This document shows positions 34,560 through 46,644 of a stretch of 64,000 bases of DNA, piece by piece; the stretch's first letter is position 1, and every line of letters starts with the position of its first letter. The stretch comes from Lumnitzera littorea (lineage: Eukaryota > Streptophyta > Magnoliopsida > Myrtales > Combretaceae), in contig JAMXBB010000001.1 in NCBI GenBank assembly GCA_024138015.1, positions 134,844,496-134,908,495 on the forward strand. Reading direction: 5' to 3'. The notes beneath the pieces are model-generated. The model ran no database searches, was not told the origin of the DNA, and saw nothing but the letters and a program-made list of their open reading frames with translations. The position numbers and the translations under genes were made by a program.

Positions 34560-35150
34560 AATTTATAACATGAATTGAACATAAGTCTTGAGTTGTAAGC
34601 ATATGCACACACAAGCATTAGAGAGCCAAGTGCAAGTCTTACACATGAGATGAACTAAATATGGGATTTGGACATTAACACATGAGAGGGGAACACTAGC
34701 CTATGAGTTGAGCACATATGAATAAAACATGAGCCTTGAATATCAACACATGAGAGTTGAACACAAACTTGTGAGCTAAGCATACATTAATAAAACCTGA
34801 GTCTTGATCATGAATCTTGAACATGGGTCTTACATAAGATGTGGGTCTTAAGCATGACATGATCTTTGATCATAACGTAAGTCTTTGAACATGGTACAAT
34901 GGAACCTTAAACACAATGCGATGCGAGCATTGAACATGTGAGCTAGACATGATCCTCGAATGTGAACTTATCATGGAAGTTGAACATGAGCTTTGAACCT
35001 CTTTAACATGAGTACTTGTGAATTGAACATTTGAAATAAACACAACCCCCTTTAACATTAATAGTTGTGAGTTAAATCATGTTAAATGGACATGAGGCTT
35101 CTACGTGAGCATAAAATATGAATTGAAATAAACACTGAGCATGAGAATGT
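34560..35150. repeat. degenerate short tandem repeats (ttgaacatgag motif)
   Basis: The phrase (c)ttgaacatgag and variants (ttgaacacaa, ttgagcata, cttgaacatgggtctt, cttaagcatgac) recur more than 15 times at intervals of roughly 12-40 bp. The sequence looks like a decayed minisatellite that expanded after the end of the gag reading frame. Confidence 0.65.
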
Positions 35151-37132
35151 GAGGGTTGAAAGTTAGTGATAGATCCTATTTTTTCAATCGATATTTCACA
35201 AAGGACTTTGACTTCCCTCAATGTTTTGAATAAACCTTCTCGATGCGATTCTAATGCCATCAATAAACTCATGAGAGATATTTATGCTGGAGTCTTAGTG
35301 AGCTGATCCATTACTTTATACTCTCTAGACTTGACTATTTTGGTGAAGACAAACAATCCTTCTTCATGTTCAATTGGTTCATTGTTTGGCCTTTCCAACA
35401 TAGCCTTCCTTTTCAAGTCTTCCCTTAGATCGTAGATTCTACCAGAGCGGGTAATCCCTCCTACAAGTGAGCTTGATTGCCCTTGATTTATTGCCTGGTA
35501 GTTGATAGGGGTAGTTTTATAATTTTCGGGGGCTATAAGCACATGCAAGGTATACCTTTTAGTCTATCAAATTTGCTTCTCCTCTTATTTGTAAAATCTA
35601 TAGACCTTAGGCTCTTAGTTGGAACTGATCATGTTGATGGTGGGATTTGAGTCGTCAAATATCATATTGATGATGGGCCCATGGTTAGGTAAGGGATTGT
35701 CATTGATGTTTGGAACTGGAGCCTCTGTGAAGTCTAATTGGACTGTGGCTTCGTCGATTAAATCTTGAATTTTATTTCTTAATCTCCAGCATGATTCTAT
35801 TGAATGGCCTACTTGTCCTAGATGATATTGACACCTTGCATTAGGATAAAAAAAATCTTGGCTTGTACCTTTCATTGGGAGCTTTAGAATGGAGCAAATT
35901 ATCTTTTCTTAGCTTTTTAAGTACATGATTAAGTAGAACGAGTATTTTGGTGAACTACCTTGGGGCCCTACTAACTTGTGGCTGGCTTTTATACTATTGT
36001 TGAGCTGGTAGAGGATTTTCCCTAAAAGAGACTCGAGCGTTAGGTCTAGTATTCAAATTAACCATGCTAACAGTAGCTTCTCTAAGCTTGCTGGTGGTGC
36101 ATTTAGCAAAGGGTGGTCTTTTGTCTAATAGTTCTTGTAACTTGCCAGAAGAGATGATGCTTTCAATCTGGTGCCTTGCTGCTACTACTACTTCTATAAA
36201 ACTAGAAGAGGCTTACCCAATTAGGTGAGAGAAATAGTATCTCTTAAGAGTGTTGATAAAATTCGAAGTTAGCTCTTTCTCAATCACAAGGTTGGATACC
36301 CTTACAGTTAAGGACCTCTACCTTTGGGCATATTCTTTAAAAGACTCATTGTACCTCTTCCTCAGGGCAACTAAATCCATCATGGTCGGCGCCACTTTAA
36401 CATTGAACCTATATTGGTCATAAAATGCCCTAACCAACTTTTCCCATATGTTTATCTAGTTCAGGTCCAATTGTGCATACCAAGTCAAAGTAGGGCCTAT
36501 TAGGCTGTCCTGAAAAGTTTGAACCAGGAGCTACTCATATTGCACATACTTGCCCATTTTGTGTACGTACAGCCTTGTGTGTAGTTTAGGGTACCCAGTT
36601 CCATTATACTTCTCAAAGTTAGGTACTTTAAACTTCTCTAAGAAGCTTCCATAGCCATTAGTAAAAAAATATGTTATACTAGCCTGCTCGAATCCATCAT
36701 ATCCTTCAAGCATTTTCATCTTTTTAATGATTTGTTGAGTCAGTTCTCAAGCTCTTTCAGTTTGTCTTGATCAGCTTCAAGCTTTGGGTTAATTGGAAAC
36801 AAGTAAATGTTTAGCTCGAAAGTTGTGTTGACCTTTGGATAGACCTCTTTTGTCTCGAAGGATTCAAAGGCTTGGTTGACTTTAAGGTAGACTTCTTCTA
36901 CTTCGACGGGTTGGGCTTCAACATTCTTTCCATATCGGGCTTTACAACTTTTTTCATTTGATGGAGCTGTAGATTTGAGCAAAGCAATGCTATTAGCGAG
37001 CAAGCTCAGTTGCTTAGTAATCTTCCCCACTATTCATTCTAAAGAACTGAACCTCAACTCGGTAGGATCAACAATTTCAGGGTTGACATTGTTGTTGTTG
37101 GTGCTGATATTGTCATTTCCTTGGCTGGCCAT
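35072..37132 (-). pseudogene. gag (and gag-protease linker) of an Ogre/Tat-like element
   Basis: The minus-strand ATG at 37,132 starts MASQGNDN. Next come KITKQLSLLANSIALLKS and, at 36,620-36,560, FKVPNFEKYNGTGYPKLH with LYVHKMGKYVQYE, the typical Ogre gag core. At 35,875-35,615 there is YHLGQVGHSIESCWRLRNKIQDLID and NPLPNHG, the zinc-knuckle-like region. At 35,548-35,072 there is GGITRSGRIYD, YKVMDQLTKTPA and MSLLMALESHREGLFKTLREV, the linker leading to protease. Stops and shifts occur about every 200-300 bp. Capsid would normally form the particle. After about 35,170 the frame runs into repeats and no protease follows. Confidence 0.85.
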
Positions 37133-37430
37133 TCTAGTTTATGAGCGGGTTTAGATAAGACTTCTTTGGTAGGTTTGACACTTGGAAGCTATCTTGGTGA
37201 CCTATTTAAGATTACTTCTCAATAAGTTAGCACATGAAAAATTTTTTAAAAAGAGATAAATGAAAAACAAAGAAATGCAAAACATATGGATGCAGAGAGA
37301 TAGAATTGAAAAATAATTAGCAAGATGGTAATTTTTATTATTTTTGTAGCTTTTGGAGTTCCCTTTTACATTATGTAAAAAGAAGAAAATACATTTGTTC
37401 CTTAAGAGAAGTATTCCTATCTCTAAATGT
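37133..37430 (-). other. spacer between ORF1 and gag of the Ogre-like element
   Basis: Pyrimidine-rich on the minus strand, with no coding signature. Confidence 0.4.
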
Positions 37431-38173
37431 TCTTCTGGCGCTTGGTAGGCATTTCCCTTTTCTACTTACTAGACCTTACTAGTGCTTCCTTCCTCTTTCC
37501 TGAGTTAAGCTCCTCCATTTCTTCAAGTTCTTTGAGCCTTTTCTAAGTCATCCTCAATTGATGTTTCAAGGCTTGGGAACATTGTTTTGATTCTTGAAAG
37601 AGATCTTCCCACATGTCTCGCTCTTCATAAATTATTTCTACACGAGCTTATACTTAGTCCATGTAAGTCTTGATTTCAGAATTTGGTTTAGTTGGTGTGG
37701 GTTGGATGACTTTTGATGCTCGATACTGGATCTGCCCTATGTTATGGAGCTAATAGTACAAATATTTTTTGGTAACCCGATGCTTGTCTACTTCTCCTAA
37801 CTACTCTCCTAAATCGATGTTTAGGCTAACAGTCCTTGTTTCCCATAACTGTTTGATTACCTTGAGTTTAGACATCTTATGTGGTAGCAAAATCTGAACG
37901 TCCTCATAATCCAAGGTCATAATATCCAACAGAGGCCTATAGGCTATATCTTGGATACCTCTAAATTGTCTGATTATATTGTTAAGGTAATAACCTATAC
38001 ATAATTTCATCCCAATTAGGAGTATTGCTTGATAATTTTTACAGATTAGGATTACTCTTTTGAAGTTGCTCCATCTTACTGTCCATAAGATATTAGCAAC
38101 TTGGAAGTTTCTCAACACTTTTATCCAGTAGTAAGTAGATTTTCCTTTTAGGAGATGGATCTTGTTGATCAGA
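37431..38173 (-). pseudogene. Ogre-type ORF1, C-terminal part
   Basis: The 38,173-37,801 frame contains WIKVLRNFQVANILW, then RPLLDIMTLDYEDVQ and LLPHKMSKLKVIKQLWETR, resembling the later part of the Ogre ORF1 protein (the plant DUF7745-like, plant mobile-domain-like family). After a stop at 37,801, a charged segment continues in broken frames (ERDMWEDLFQESKQCSQALK, then LKELEEMEELNSGKRK near 37,500), the coiled-coil tail. The N-terminal part lies at 48,174-48,953, on the other side of a solo LTR. The reading frame is in phase across the junction once the insert and one TTGAT copy are disregarded. The molecular role of ORF1 is unknown. Confidence 0.75.
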
Positions 38174-38178
38174 TTGAT
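38174..38178. repeat. target-site duplication TTGAT, left copy
   Basis: Five bases directly before the LTR start TGTAATATTCC; identical to 48,174-48,178. Confidence 0.88.
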
Positions 38179-40677
38179 TGTAATATTCCACAAATTAGCA
38201 ATCAAGACATAAAAATCTAAGTATTAGGATAAAGCCATATCCTTATACAATTAGGATTAATAGTTAATCTAGGGCATTCGGGGAAAGTAAACCGAGTAAG
38301 CTAAAAATTTACGAGAAACATGATAACCCAAATTGAGGAATTTCCATACATTTAGAAATCCATAATATAGTAAGAATATCAAGAATATAATTAAAATAGT
38401 AAGAATTTACTCTATATGAGACCCTAAAGTTGAATTTAGAGCAATCGTATCTAAATTTAGGGCTTTCGGAAAAAGTTATCCAATTGAGCCAAACTTTACA
38501 ATCAAGATAGGAAAGTTAGTTAAAGTGACCTGGTGAAATTAGATTTTAAAAATAATTACCCAAGTTTCCAATTTTTTTCCTCTATAAGTACGATTACTTA
38601 ATATAGTACAAAATTGCTTGGAACCCCTAAAATCAAACTCGAAATGTGACAAAAACTTAAAGATAAGCTAATTAAGTTATAAAATGAGATAATATAGTGT
38701 AATTTACTATATGAGTATACATGTATTTTTATGAGTATACCTAGTATAAATAATAATTATACTCATTGTTTAACCTTAAATTACTTAATTATATATATTA
38801 TGTGTTGAATTCATGAAAATAAATAAGAAACATATCTTAAAAATAAAAGATATGTTAGAAACATAATTATACGAGTATAGTTATATACTACATGTGATAT
38901 ATACTCGTATATTAATAAAACAACTAAATCCTAATATAATAAATATATAATATTAATATTTAAGCAAATTATCTATCAAAGCATATCCAAAAGCATTCAT
39001 AACTGCTGGAAATTTGCTGGATAAGCTGGAATTCAACTGTAACACAACCTTAGCAGTATATATTGATGAGTCAAAAGTGAATTATTATAAAGAGCACACC
39101 TTCTATAAACAAATTAAAAGAAAAAAATTAAAGAAAAATTCTTCTTTATTTCCATTTTACCCTGTAAATATCAAATGACTCCAGATATACTAAGTTTAGC
39201 ACTTTAGAATTTGGATAAGCAAAAAGAAAAAATTAGAAAAAATCATGGAAAAATAGAGCAAAAAAAAAACAAAGCAATTATCGAGCTAGACTAGTACCTA
39301 AGGCAAATCGTGACTTGCTATAAAGCCACTCCACCACCATGGAGGACCCTCAATGCCTTGACCTTTTGACAACCACCCATCACCCTACGACCACCAAAGT
39401 ACCTAAGAACACAAATGTCAATTTTCTACCATGTTTTTTTTTTATTATTTTTTTAAAAATAAAAAGCAAATCCACTCATAAAATTTTGGAAAAATTTGTA
39501 TTTAGGTTATTTTAAACATGCTTCCATGTAATATTTTTATTTTTTAAAAATTTGGAATATTTAATATACTTACTTAAGAAAGTCACTATTCATTCGAATT
39601 TTGACTTTCAAAATAAATATATTAAATGATGTTATTGCTAGCTAAAAATTTTTGTGTAGGATATATATGATATATAGATAATTTCTATGTAGCTTGAATA
39701 TTTATTTGAATATTTTTAATATCTATTGCATTTTTGGCCTAAAAATAGCTCAAAAATAGGTTAAAATTATAAAATAAATAGGAAATTATGAAATTAAATG
39801 ATGAAATGGACATGTACTGATTTCTAGTGAATAATAATAATGTTGGGACAAATTGAAATTAATTTGGTGCAAAAAAGATCATAATTGGGTTATTTAAGAT
39901 AATTTAAAAGTAAAATCGTAAATACGAATATATAGATGATAGGTTGAAAACATGAAACCAAGTAATAGCTGAGTTCCCTATATTTTTAGGAGTCTATAGA
40001 AATTTTTTGGGAATCATTTGGTAACCCAAACTTTTTATTACAAATTTATGTAGTAAAATAGCTTAATTTACAAATCGAAACATATCTCTAGTAATAATAG
40101 GCTAAATATGATAAATAATATAATAAAAACTACCTATACATGTATTGTTCAAATTTGATAAAAAGGTATATTGTTAATATATTTAATGATATTTTAATGA
40201 TCGGGATACGTTATAAGGGTATTAAGGTTAGATAATATTTTTATTATAGGATTATATTTACAAATTAGGTAAAATCCAGTTTAATAACATAAAATACATA
40301 TAATATGATAATATTTATTTAGATATGTATAACTGTATTAAAAACTCGAATTATTCGTGAAAAGTCATCTCTAGAAATAGGACTTGTAATATGTGTCGTT
40401 AAATCTGTACGAACCCAATGATACTATTTTTACTAAAATCTGATAATCTTAAATAATGTAACCTATAACTCTATAATATTACTAGATTGTATGTATTACG
40501 ATAATCTTACAAGAATTAAAACGTGATTTAACCAATTAAAAGTACATTTTAATACGATCAAAACGATATATTATACATATTAGTATAATTGCTATATTAT
40601 TAATAATTAATAACTTAACTCAATGTATATATATAAGTAATATAATAAAACTATATATTATTATGATAATATATTAA

Positions 40678-40701
40678 ATATATATATATATATATATATA
40701 T
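40678..40701. repeat. (AT)n microsatellite
   Basis: About 12 AT dinucleotides inside solo LTR B. Confidence 0.85.
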
Positions 40702-41267
40702 ACAATCGTTTTAGATAAAACCTTAATATTTTCATAACTATTATGAAAACTAAATTTAGGTTTTATATATATAAGATTTCCTAGTGATCAGACCGTTGAC
40801 AACTCGAGTTTTTCATAGTGAGCATTTGAAAAGGTAAGTGGGATCAATACTTTACAGCATTTTAGGATATTATTTTGGACTATCTGGGAACTTTGATATG
40901 TATTGGCTTGTGATTGTAGTTAACTATTTGTGTATATGTAGTGTTTATGGTTGGGTTTCAATTTGTTGTAATGGGAGCTAAGCTCCTTGATACGGTTGTT
41001 CTATAAATATTATTATACTTGAATTGTTTGAGTTTGATTAATTACCCTGAAAAGATGAACTAACTCAAACTTAGCTTAACATTTAATTTGATATGCATCG
41101 TAAACCATTAAGGGTAATGATCAGTATTCTCGAGCTAAATATAGACTCCCTTCGATAAGGATAGTTGAAATGGTCTTTTCCTCACCCTTAGCTGAACTAA
41201 GTGATAAGAAAGGAGGTTACGGCAAGGTTGGGGACCGTAGTTCGAAGGTGGTCATAAGAGGAGGGTC

Positions 41268-41272
41268 TTCTC
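41268..41272. repeat. target-site duplication TTCTC, left copy
   Basis: Repeated at 47,483-47,487. The uninterrupted LTR copy A has a single tgTCTCcattgcataag at the same place, marking the empty site. Confidence 0.7.
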
Positions 41273-42129
41273 TGTTACAAATCGTAACCAAGAACGGACA
41301 AGGCTAGTCATTGGATGAGTCCAAGCTTACAAAAAGCTAAAAAGGAGTTAATGGGAAAAGGTATTAAGGTAAAAATGACGAATGAAACAGTAAGCAAAGA
41401 CCTACGAACAGCTCCAAAGGATATGATGCACCAATGGAACTTCCAAGGACTCACAAGACCATTTGATATGATGTACGAATTGGTCGAATACGGTTACTCG
41501 CCACCTAAGCTAACTTAAGGAAAAAGATAAGAGTGATGCTGAGAGTAAACAAACGGTGTTTACGCAAAGAAGAAAGTACTCAAGTGTATTGAAGGTAATT
41601 TGATCTATTATAGCTATAAGTATAAGGGTATTTATACCCGTAAGTTAGGACAACTTGCCCAAAAGAGAAAAGATAATAAGGATATTTCCTAAAGAAGTAA
41701 TGTATACGATACAAAAGGGTAAAAATAAATATATAAGGAAAACAATCATTAGTGCTACAAATTCTATATATGATATTATATACGTGGCGATACTGCATTG
41801 GCGAGGTTGTTAAGAGATGTAGACAAAAAGTATGGACATATGGGCTTATCTGAGTAGGGATGGCTTAGTCAATCTGAATCCTTTATCTTTCAGCTTCTCG
41901 ACAACAATGATGCCGAGTAATTGGTCGGCTTGGCATTAGAGAGTAATCATTAACTCGGCATACTATAGAATAATGGGCAGTCATACGGTATAACATCAAA
42001 GGTGATTCGGTAAGGAAGTACTCGGCCTTGGTAGGGGTTGGTTGGAACATAAGGATTCATCGTGCTAGCCCCTCTAGTCCTCGAGCTTAGCTGCGGGTCA
42101 AAGGTCCAATAGCTTAATTCCTATCACTC
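41273..42129 (-). repeat. 3' LTR of the nested gypsy element
   Basis: Collinear with 46,645-47,482, and inverted with 6327-7054. The low end (TGTTACAAATCG) is longer than the corresponding end of the other LTR by about 17 bases, so this boundary is uncertain. Confidence 0.85.
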
Positions 42130-43250
42130 CTTCTGGGTTATTTTGGATTTGGGATCAAATCCAAATGGTGTTCGCTTAGTTCTCTGTTAGGGAGATATGG
42201 ACTAAGGTTGGCAATGTTGAAGGCATTAGAAACCCCACAGTCCTCTGGAAATTCCAACCTATAGGCATTGTTACTAATTTTCTAGAGGATTCTGAACAGT
42301 CATTCCACTCTTGCAGATTATTTTTTCTTCCTCTTGCTGAGGTATAGCCATACCAAGTCTCTTAGTTGAAATTGTTTGACCGACCTACCCTTGGTCTTTT
42401 CTCGTATTCTTCTAGTAACTTGGTCGATGTGCTATGTAACCTTGTTATAAATGTGCTAAAGAGATTGTACTCTGGCCAAGGTGTCAAGGTCTTCTTACCA
42501 CATGTTGGTATAAGGGCATGGTCAAGGGGCAACTTAAGATTGAATCCATAGACCACCTTGAAGGGAGTTTGCTTAGTGGTGTCATGTACGGTTCGGTTAT
42601 AGGCAAACTTGACCACTAAACGTCTCAATTAGCTAAGTTCTTACCTATTACAGCTTGGAGCAGTGACCTTAAAGTACGATTAACCACCTCTATTTGGGCG
42701 TCGGTTTGGGGGTGACATGAGATATTGAAGAGTAGTTTGGTTTCCAACCGCTGCCATAAGGTTCTTCAAAAATGGCTTAAGAACTTTAAGTCTCTATCGA
42801 AGACTACACTTCTCGACATACCATGTATTTGCACAATCTCCTATAAGAAAAGAGAAGCAATAGCTGAAGTGTTAATAGTTTTGGTACGGGGTACAAAGTG
42901 TGCCATCTTACTGAATCGATCCATGATGACCATTGCAGAATTCGCAGTAGTTCGAGAACAAGGTCCATACTTAGTTTAATCCATGGCCTCGTTGGAATAG
43001 GTAAGGGTATTCCTTTCCCTTGTTTGGCTTGACACTTAGCTGTTTTGCATACAGTATACCTTTTGATAACTCGGTGCACATCTCTTTGCATTCTCGGCCA
43101 AAAGAATCAGCCATTCAATAGTTCACAAGTCCTCCTCTCTCCAAAGTGTTCGAAGAGTCTTGCATTGTGGGCTTCCCTAATTAATAATTCTCATAGAAAA
43201 CAAGTCAGCACACATAATTTCCCCTCTCAAAATAGGTAGCTATCCTCCAC
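42130..43250 (-). pseudogene. integrase of the nested gypsy element, broken
   Basis: The frame at 43,091-42,804 starts with the zinc-binding end (IKRYTVCKTAKCQAKQGKG) and then PWIKLSMDLVL, with the first catalytic Asp. Core text continues in shifted frames near 42,800-42,640 (HPQTDAQIEVVNRTL). The frame at 42,628-42,362 gives FAYNRTVHDTTKQTPFKVVYG, the end of the core. Below 42,360 broken frames carry NAYRLEFPEDCGVSNAFN and LSPYLP, the C-terminal end. Multiple stops. Confidence 0.85.
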
Positions 43251-43399
43251 ATAATACTCATCTACTATTCTCTCATCTATGCATCGCAAAATTATTGGCC
43301 CAAAGTATAGATCCTTAAAGTAATGTTCTTTCATACTCGCATAACCAAATAGCCTAGTCTGCAATTCTGATAAAAGTGCATGTCTCTTTGAAAGAGCAT

Positions 43400-43910
43400 C
43401 TACAACTACGTTGCTCTTTCCCTGCTTATATTTAATTACAAAATTAAACCCCTCATGGAATTCAACTTATCTTACCTACCGCTTTGACAACTTGGTCTAA
43501 CTTTAGAGATACCTCAACAATTCATGATCAGTATATAAGACAAATTCTCTCAGTAGTAAGCAATGTTGCCATACTTGCATTGCTCAGATCAGCGCCAAAA
43601 TTTCTTTGTCATATACAGAGTAGTTCAACTATGGTCCTCGAAGCTTCTCATTGTGGAAGGCAATTTGTCGACCTTCTTGCATCAGGACAATGCTTATTCC
43701 AACATTCGATGTGTCGCATTGTAACTCAAAAATTTTGTTAAAGTCAGGTAGTATTAACACTAAGGTGGAGGTCAATCTTTCTTTTACATTGGCAAAACTC
43801 CTCTCCTCCCTTTCTCTCCATTGGAAGTTGGTGTTCTTCTTTGTTAGCTTAGTGAGTGGTACGGTGATGGTGCTGAAATTCCTGATAAACCTTCTGTAAA
43901 ACAAAGCCAG
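43400..43910 (-). pseudogene. RNase H region of the nested gypsy element
   Basis: The frame at 43,904-43,629 reads FYRRFIRNFSTITVPLTKLTKKNTNFQWRE, then LPDFNKIFELQCDTSNVGISIVLMQEGRQIAFHNEKL, the RT-connection and start of RNase H with the first catalytic Asp (CDTS). The remainder is in broken frames down to about 43,400. Confidence 0.88.
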
Positions 43911-44650
43911 TTTATGGAAACTTCTTATTTTAGCACAAGTAGTAAGAGTTAGCCACTCGACAATTGCTTTGATCTTTTCATCATTGACTCATAAGCCTCC
44001 TCCACTGACTACATACCCCAAGAATACCACTTCCTCCTGGTAAAAGCAACATTTCTTTAAATTGGCAAATAATCTCTCGGCACGAAGGATATCCAAGACT
44101 ACTTTAAGATGTTTATAGTAACTCAGCATGTCGGCACTATAGACTAAGATGTCGTCAAAATATACCATGACATACTTCCTAATGAGTTGTCTTAACATAT
44201 GGTTCATAAGTCTCATGAAAGTACTCAGGGCATTTGATAAGCCGAAGGGCATGACCATCCACTCATAAAATCTATGTTGAGTCTTGAACACAGGCTTCCA
44301 CTTGTCCCCTAATCTCATGTAGATTTGATGGTAGCTAGACTTGAGATCAATTTTGCTGAAAATCTTGGCTTTACTTAGTTCATCCAACAAGTCTTCTAGC
44401 CTCAGGATCAGATACCTGTATTTGATCATGATTTTGTTTATGGCTCGGCTGTCAACACACATCCGCCAGGTTCCATCCTTCTTTAGCACTAGAAGTGCAA
44501 GCACAGTACAAAGGCTGAGACTCTTTCTCACATAACCTCTCTCCAGCAATTCATCGACTTGACGTTAGAGTTCAAAAGCCTGCTTGGGATTCATCTGATA
44601 AGCTAGCTTATTCAGTAGTGCAATGGCGGGTACTAAGTCAATACAATGCT
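43911..44650 (-). pseudogene. reverse transcriptase of the nested gypsy element
   Basis: The 186-residue open frame (44,549-43,989) carries KKDGTWRMCVDSRAINK, then KIDLKSSYHQI, VMPFGLSN, and the catalytic motif YFDDILVYS, followed by LKKCCFYQEEVVFLGYVVS. YFDD is a tolerated form of YxDD, so this core block looks catalytically complete. It is open for 186 codons, although frames on both sides are broken. Confidence 0.92.
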
Positions 44651-45260
44651 TTATGCCGCCAGTTGGGGGTAACCCCTTAAGTAACTATTCTGGAAACAGG
44701 TCGGCATAGTCATTAAGTAACTCCTTGATTCCTTGGGGAAGCTCACCCTACTCCTTCATTTCTAATAGTCGCCTGACCAACAATAGGGTCGGTTCGTCAG
44801 CATTAATGGCCTCTTGGAGCTCAGCTCTACTCATCATCAAAGCCTTCTTAACTCACGAGCAAGTTTCATTTGTAACTTGTTAACTTCTCTTGGTGGCATC
44901 AGATTCAGTGTGATCTTTTGATCATCCTTCTCGAACATATATGTGTTCTTATAGCCGTCATATATAACTCTTCTATCAAATAACCATAACTTACCTAGTA
45001 ATATGTGGTAAGCTTACATGGTAGTATGTCGTAAAGGATTTGGTCAGAGTAATTTTCTATAGTGATCAGCAGTAGTATTTACCAAGTGACATGTAATGCT
45101 CCTTTCTCACTCAACCAATGCAACTTATATGGCCTAGGATGTGCAATAGTCGGCAATTTAGTTTGGAAACAAGATTGGCCAATGCTACATTGGCGTAACT
45201 TCCATTATCCACAATGAGAGCACACATTTGATCATTCACCTTGTAGATGGTATAAAAAAA
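44651..45260 (-). pseudogene. protease region of the nested gypsy element
   Basis: Minus-strand text near 45,240-45,140 reads VNDQMCALIVDNGSYANVALANLVSKL, the retropepsin region. In this clade the active site is usually DGGS/DSGS, and here it is DNGS. Below it, broken frames reach the RT start. Confidence 0.75.
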
Positions 45261-45269
45261 ATTCTCTCT

Positions 45270-46457
45270 CTACTCCTCTTCTCGTAAGTGTTCCATGTTC
45301 ATAATACGCCAGACAACCATGAGTAACCGGTCTACATCCTTAGGAAACAGCTTCTCCTCAATCAGTTCTTTCTCGGCAGGAACCTCCTCCTCCTTGGGTT
45401 CCTCATCCATACTCTCTACTTCTAACTTCAGGATGTCTCCCTTAATGACCATTGTCCTTCAGTTCAGGCACCAAGCAGTCATATGTTCGAACCCTTGACA
45501 TCAACTTGGCCTTTCTGCTTAGCTTTGACATCAACTCTTCTGCTCAGCTTGATACTAAACTGAGTTCAATGACTTACTTGTCCTAGTTGGCTAGTTAGCA
45601 TTATGGTCATTACTCGGCTCCTTCTTTGCCTTTTCACTCACTGGGCAATCCTAACAGCTTCATCTATTGTGTCAAATCATTGGAGCTCCACAATATCTTG
45701 AATGTCTCTTCTTAACCCAATACCAAATCTTGAGATCGTTCGTGCTAGTGGTTCTTTTACTTCGCAACGCATCATAAGTATTTGAAATTCTTGAACATAC
45801 TCGTCAATAGTTCGGCCTCCTTGTCTTAGCTCCTAAAGCCAAGTGAAAGTATCTTGAAGATATGTTTCTAGTACGAATTTATTTCTAAGCACTCTTCATC
45901 TTGAGCCAGGTGTTAATCTCTCAATACCCCTCTCTTCTTCTCATGGCCTAAAAATTCTTCCACCACATGGTAATATATCCGGAGAATTCAACAAAAATAG
46001 TCCTCACTTTCTCATAATCCTCATATTAATAGTAATCAAACACATGCTCCACCTTCTTTTCCCAATCTAGATACTCGTCATCATTCCTAAATCTATTGAA
46101 ACTCGAAATTCGAAGCTTCACATGGTCGGATGCTCTGAGGACTCGTATACACTCTTCTTCAAAATACTCTTCTTCCTCCTCATCAAGCTCTCTCAAGTTT
46201 ATCCTTTACCTTACTTGTCTAGCAACTCCTCTACCTTGAACTGGTCGAGTTAAGTTCTAACCTCTAATAAGTTGGGTAGCTTGTGGTATGTTTTGCGTAG
46301 CCTCAGTAGGTCGATAAGACAATGCATGAATAGCTTCAGTTAGATCTACCAAGAGGTTAGCTACCTCATCAAGTCTCCTGTTAGTACTTTTAGCAGTTTC
46401 ATGAGATTGCTGTCCATGGTAGATAACTCCACTATCATCACCGATATTAACATTCAT
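45270..46457 (-). pseudogene. gag of the nested gypsy element
   Basis: The 46,457-46,257 frame gives the N-terminal part (TAKSTNRRLDEVANLLVDL). Broken frames at 45,960-45,640 give the gag core (FTWLQELRQGGRTIDEYVQEF, with Q at a stop in this copy, then MMRCEVKEPLARTISRF and AVRIAQ). The 45,452-45,270 frame is an acidic linker (EEPKEEEVPAEKELIEEK) before the protease. Confidence 0.75.
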
Positions 46458-46630
46458 ACTTGGATCTATTATTTTTCCTCACAGATTTAAAATTCAAACA
46501 AACACTTCAAAAATTGAATAGCTAATAACATAATAGTCAAATGAACACAATAACTGAATCTGTTTCACACACGCAAAACAGAGCACAATAGAACTTTAAG
46601 AAGAACTAACTATAGTTCACACAAAACCTC

Positions 46631-46643
46631 TGCTGTGATACTA
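46631..46643 (-). other. primer-binding site of the nested gypsy element
   Basis: The minus strand reads TAGTATCACAGCA, 11 of 13 matching TGGTATCAGAGCA (initiator-Met tRNA), next to the 5' LTR. Confidence 0.65.
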
Positions 46644-46644
46644 A

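Noticed and set aside
34560..35150. CRISPR-like array
   Set aside because: Repeats are degenerate with irregular spacing and no constant spacer length, in a plant nuclear context.
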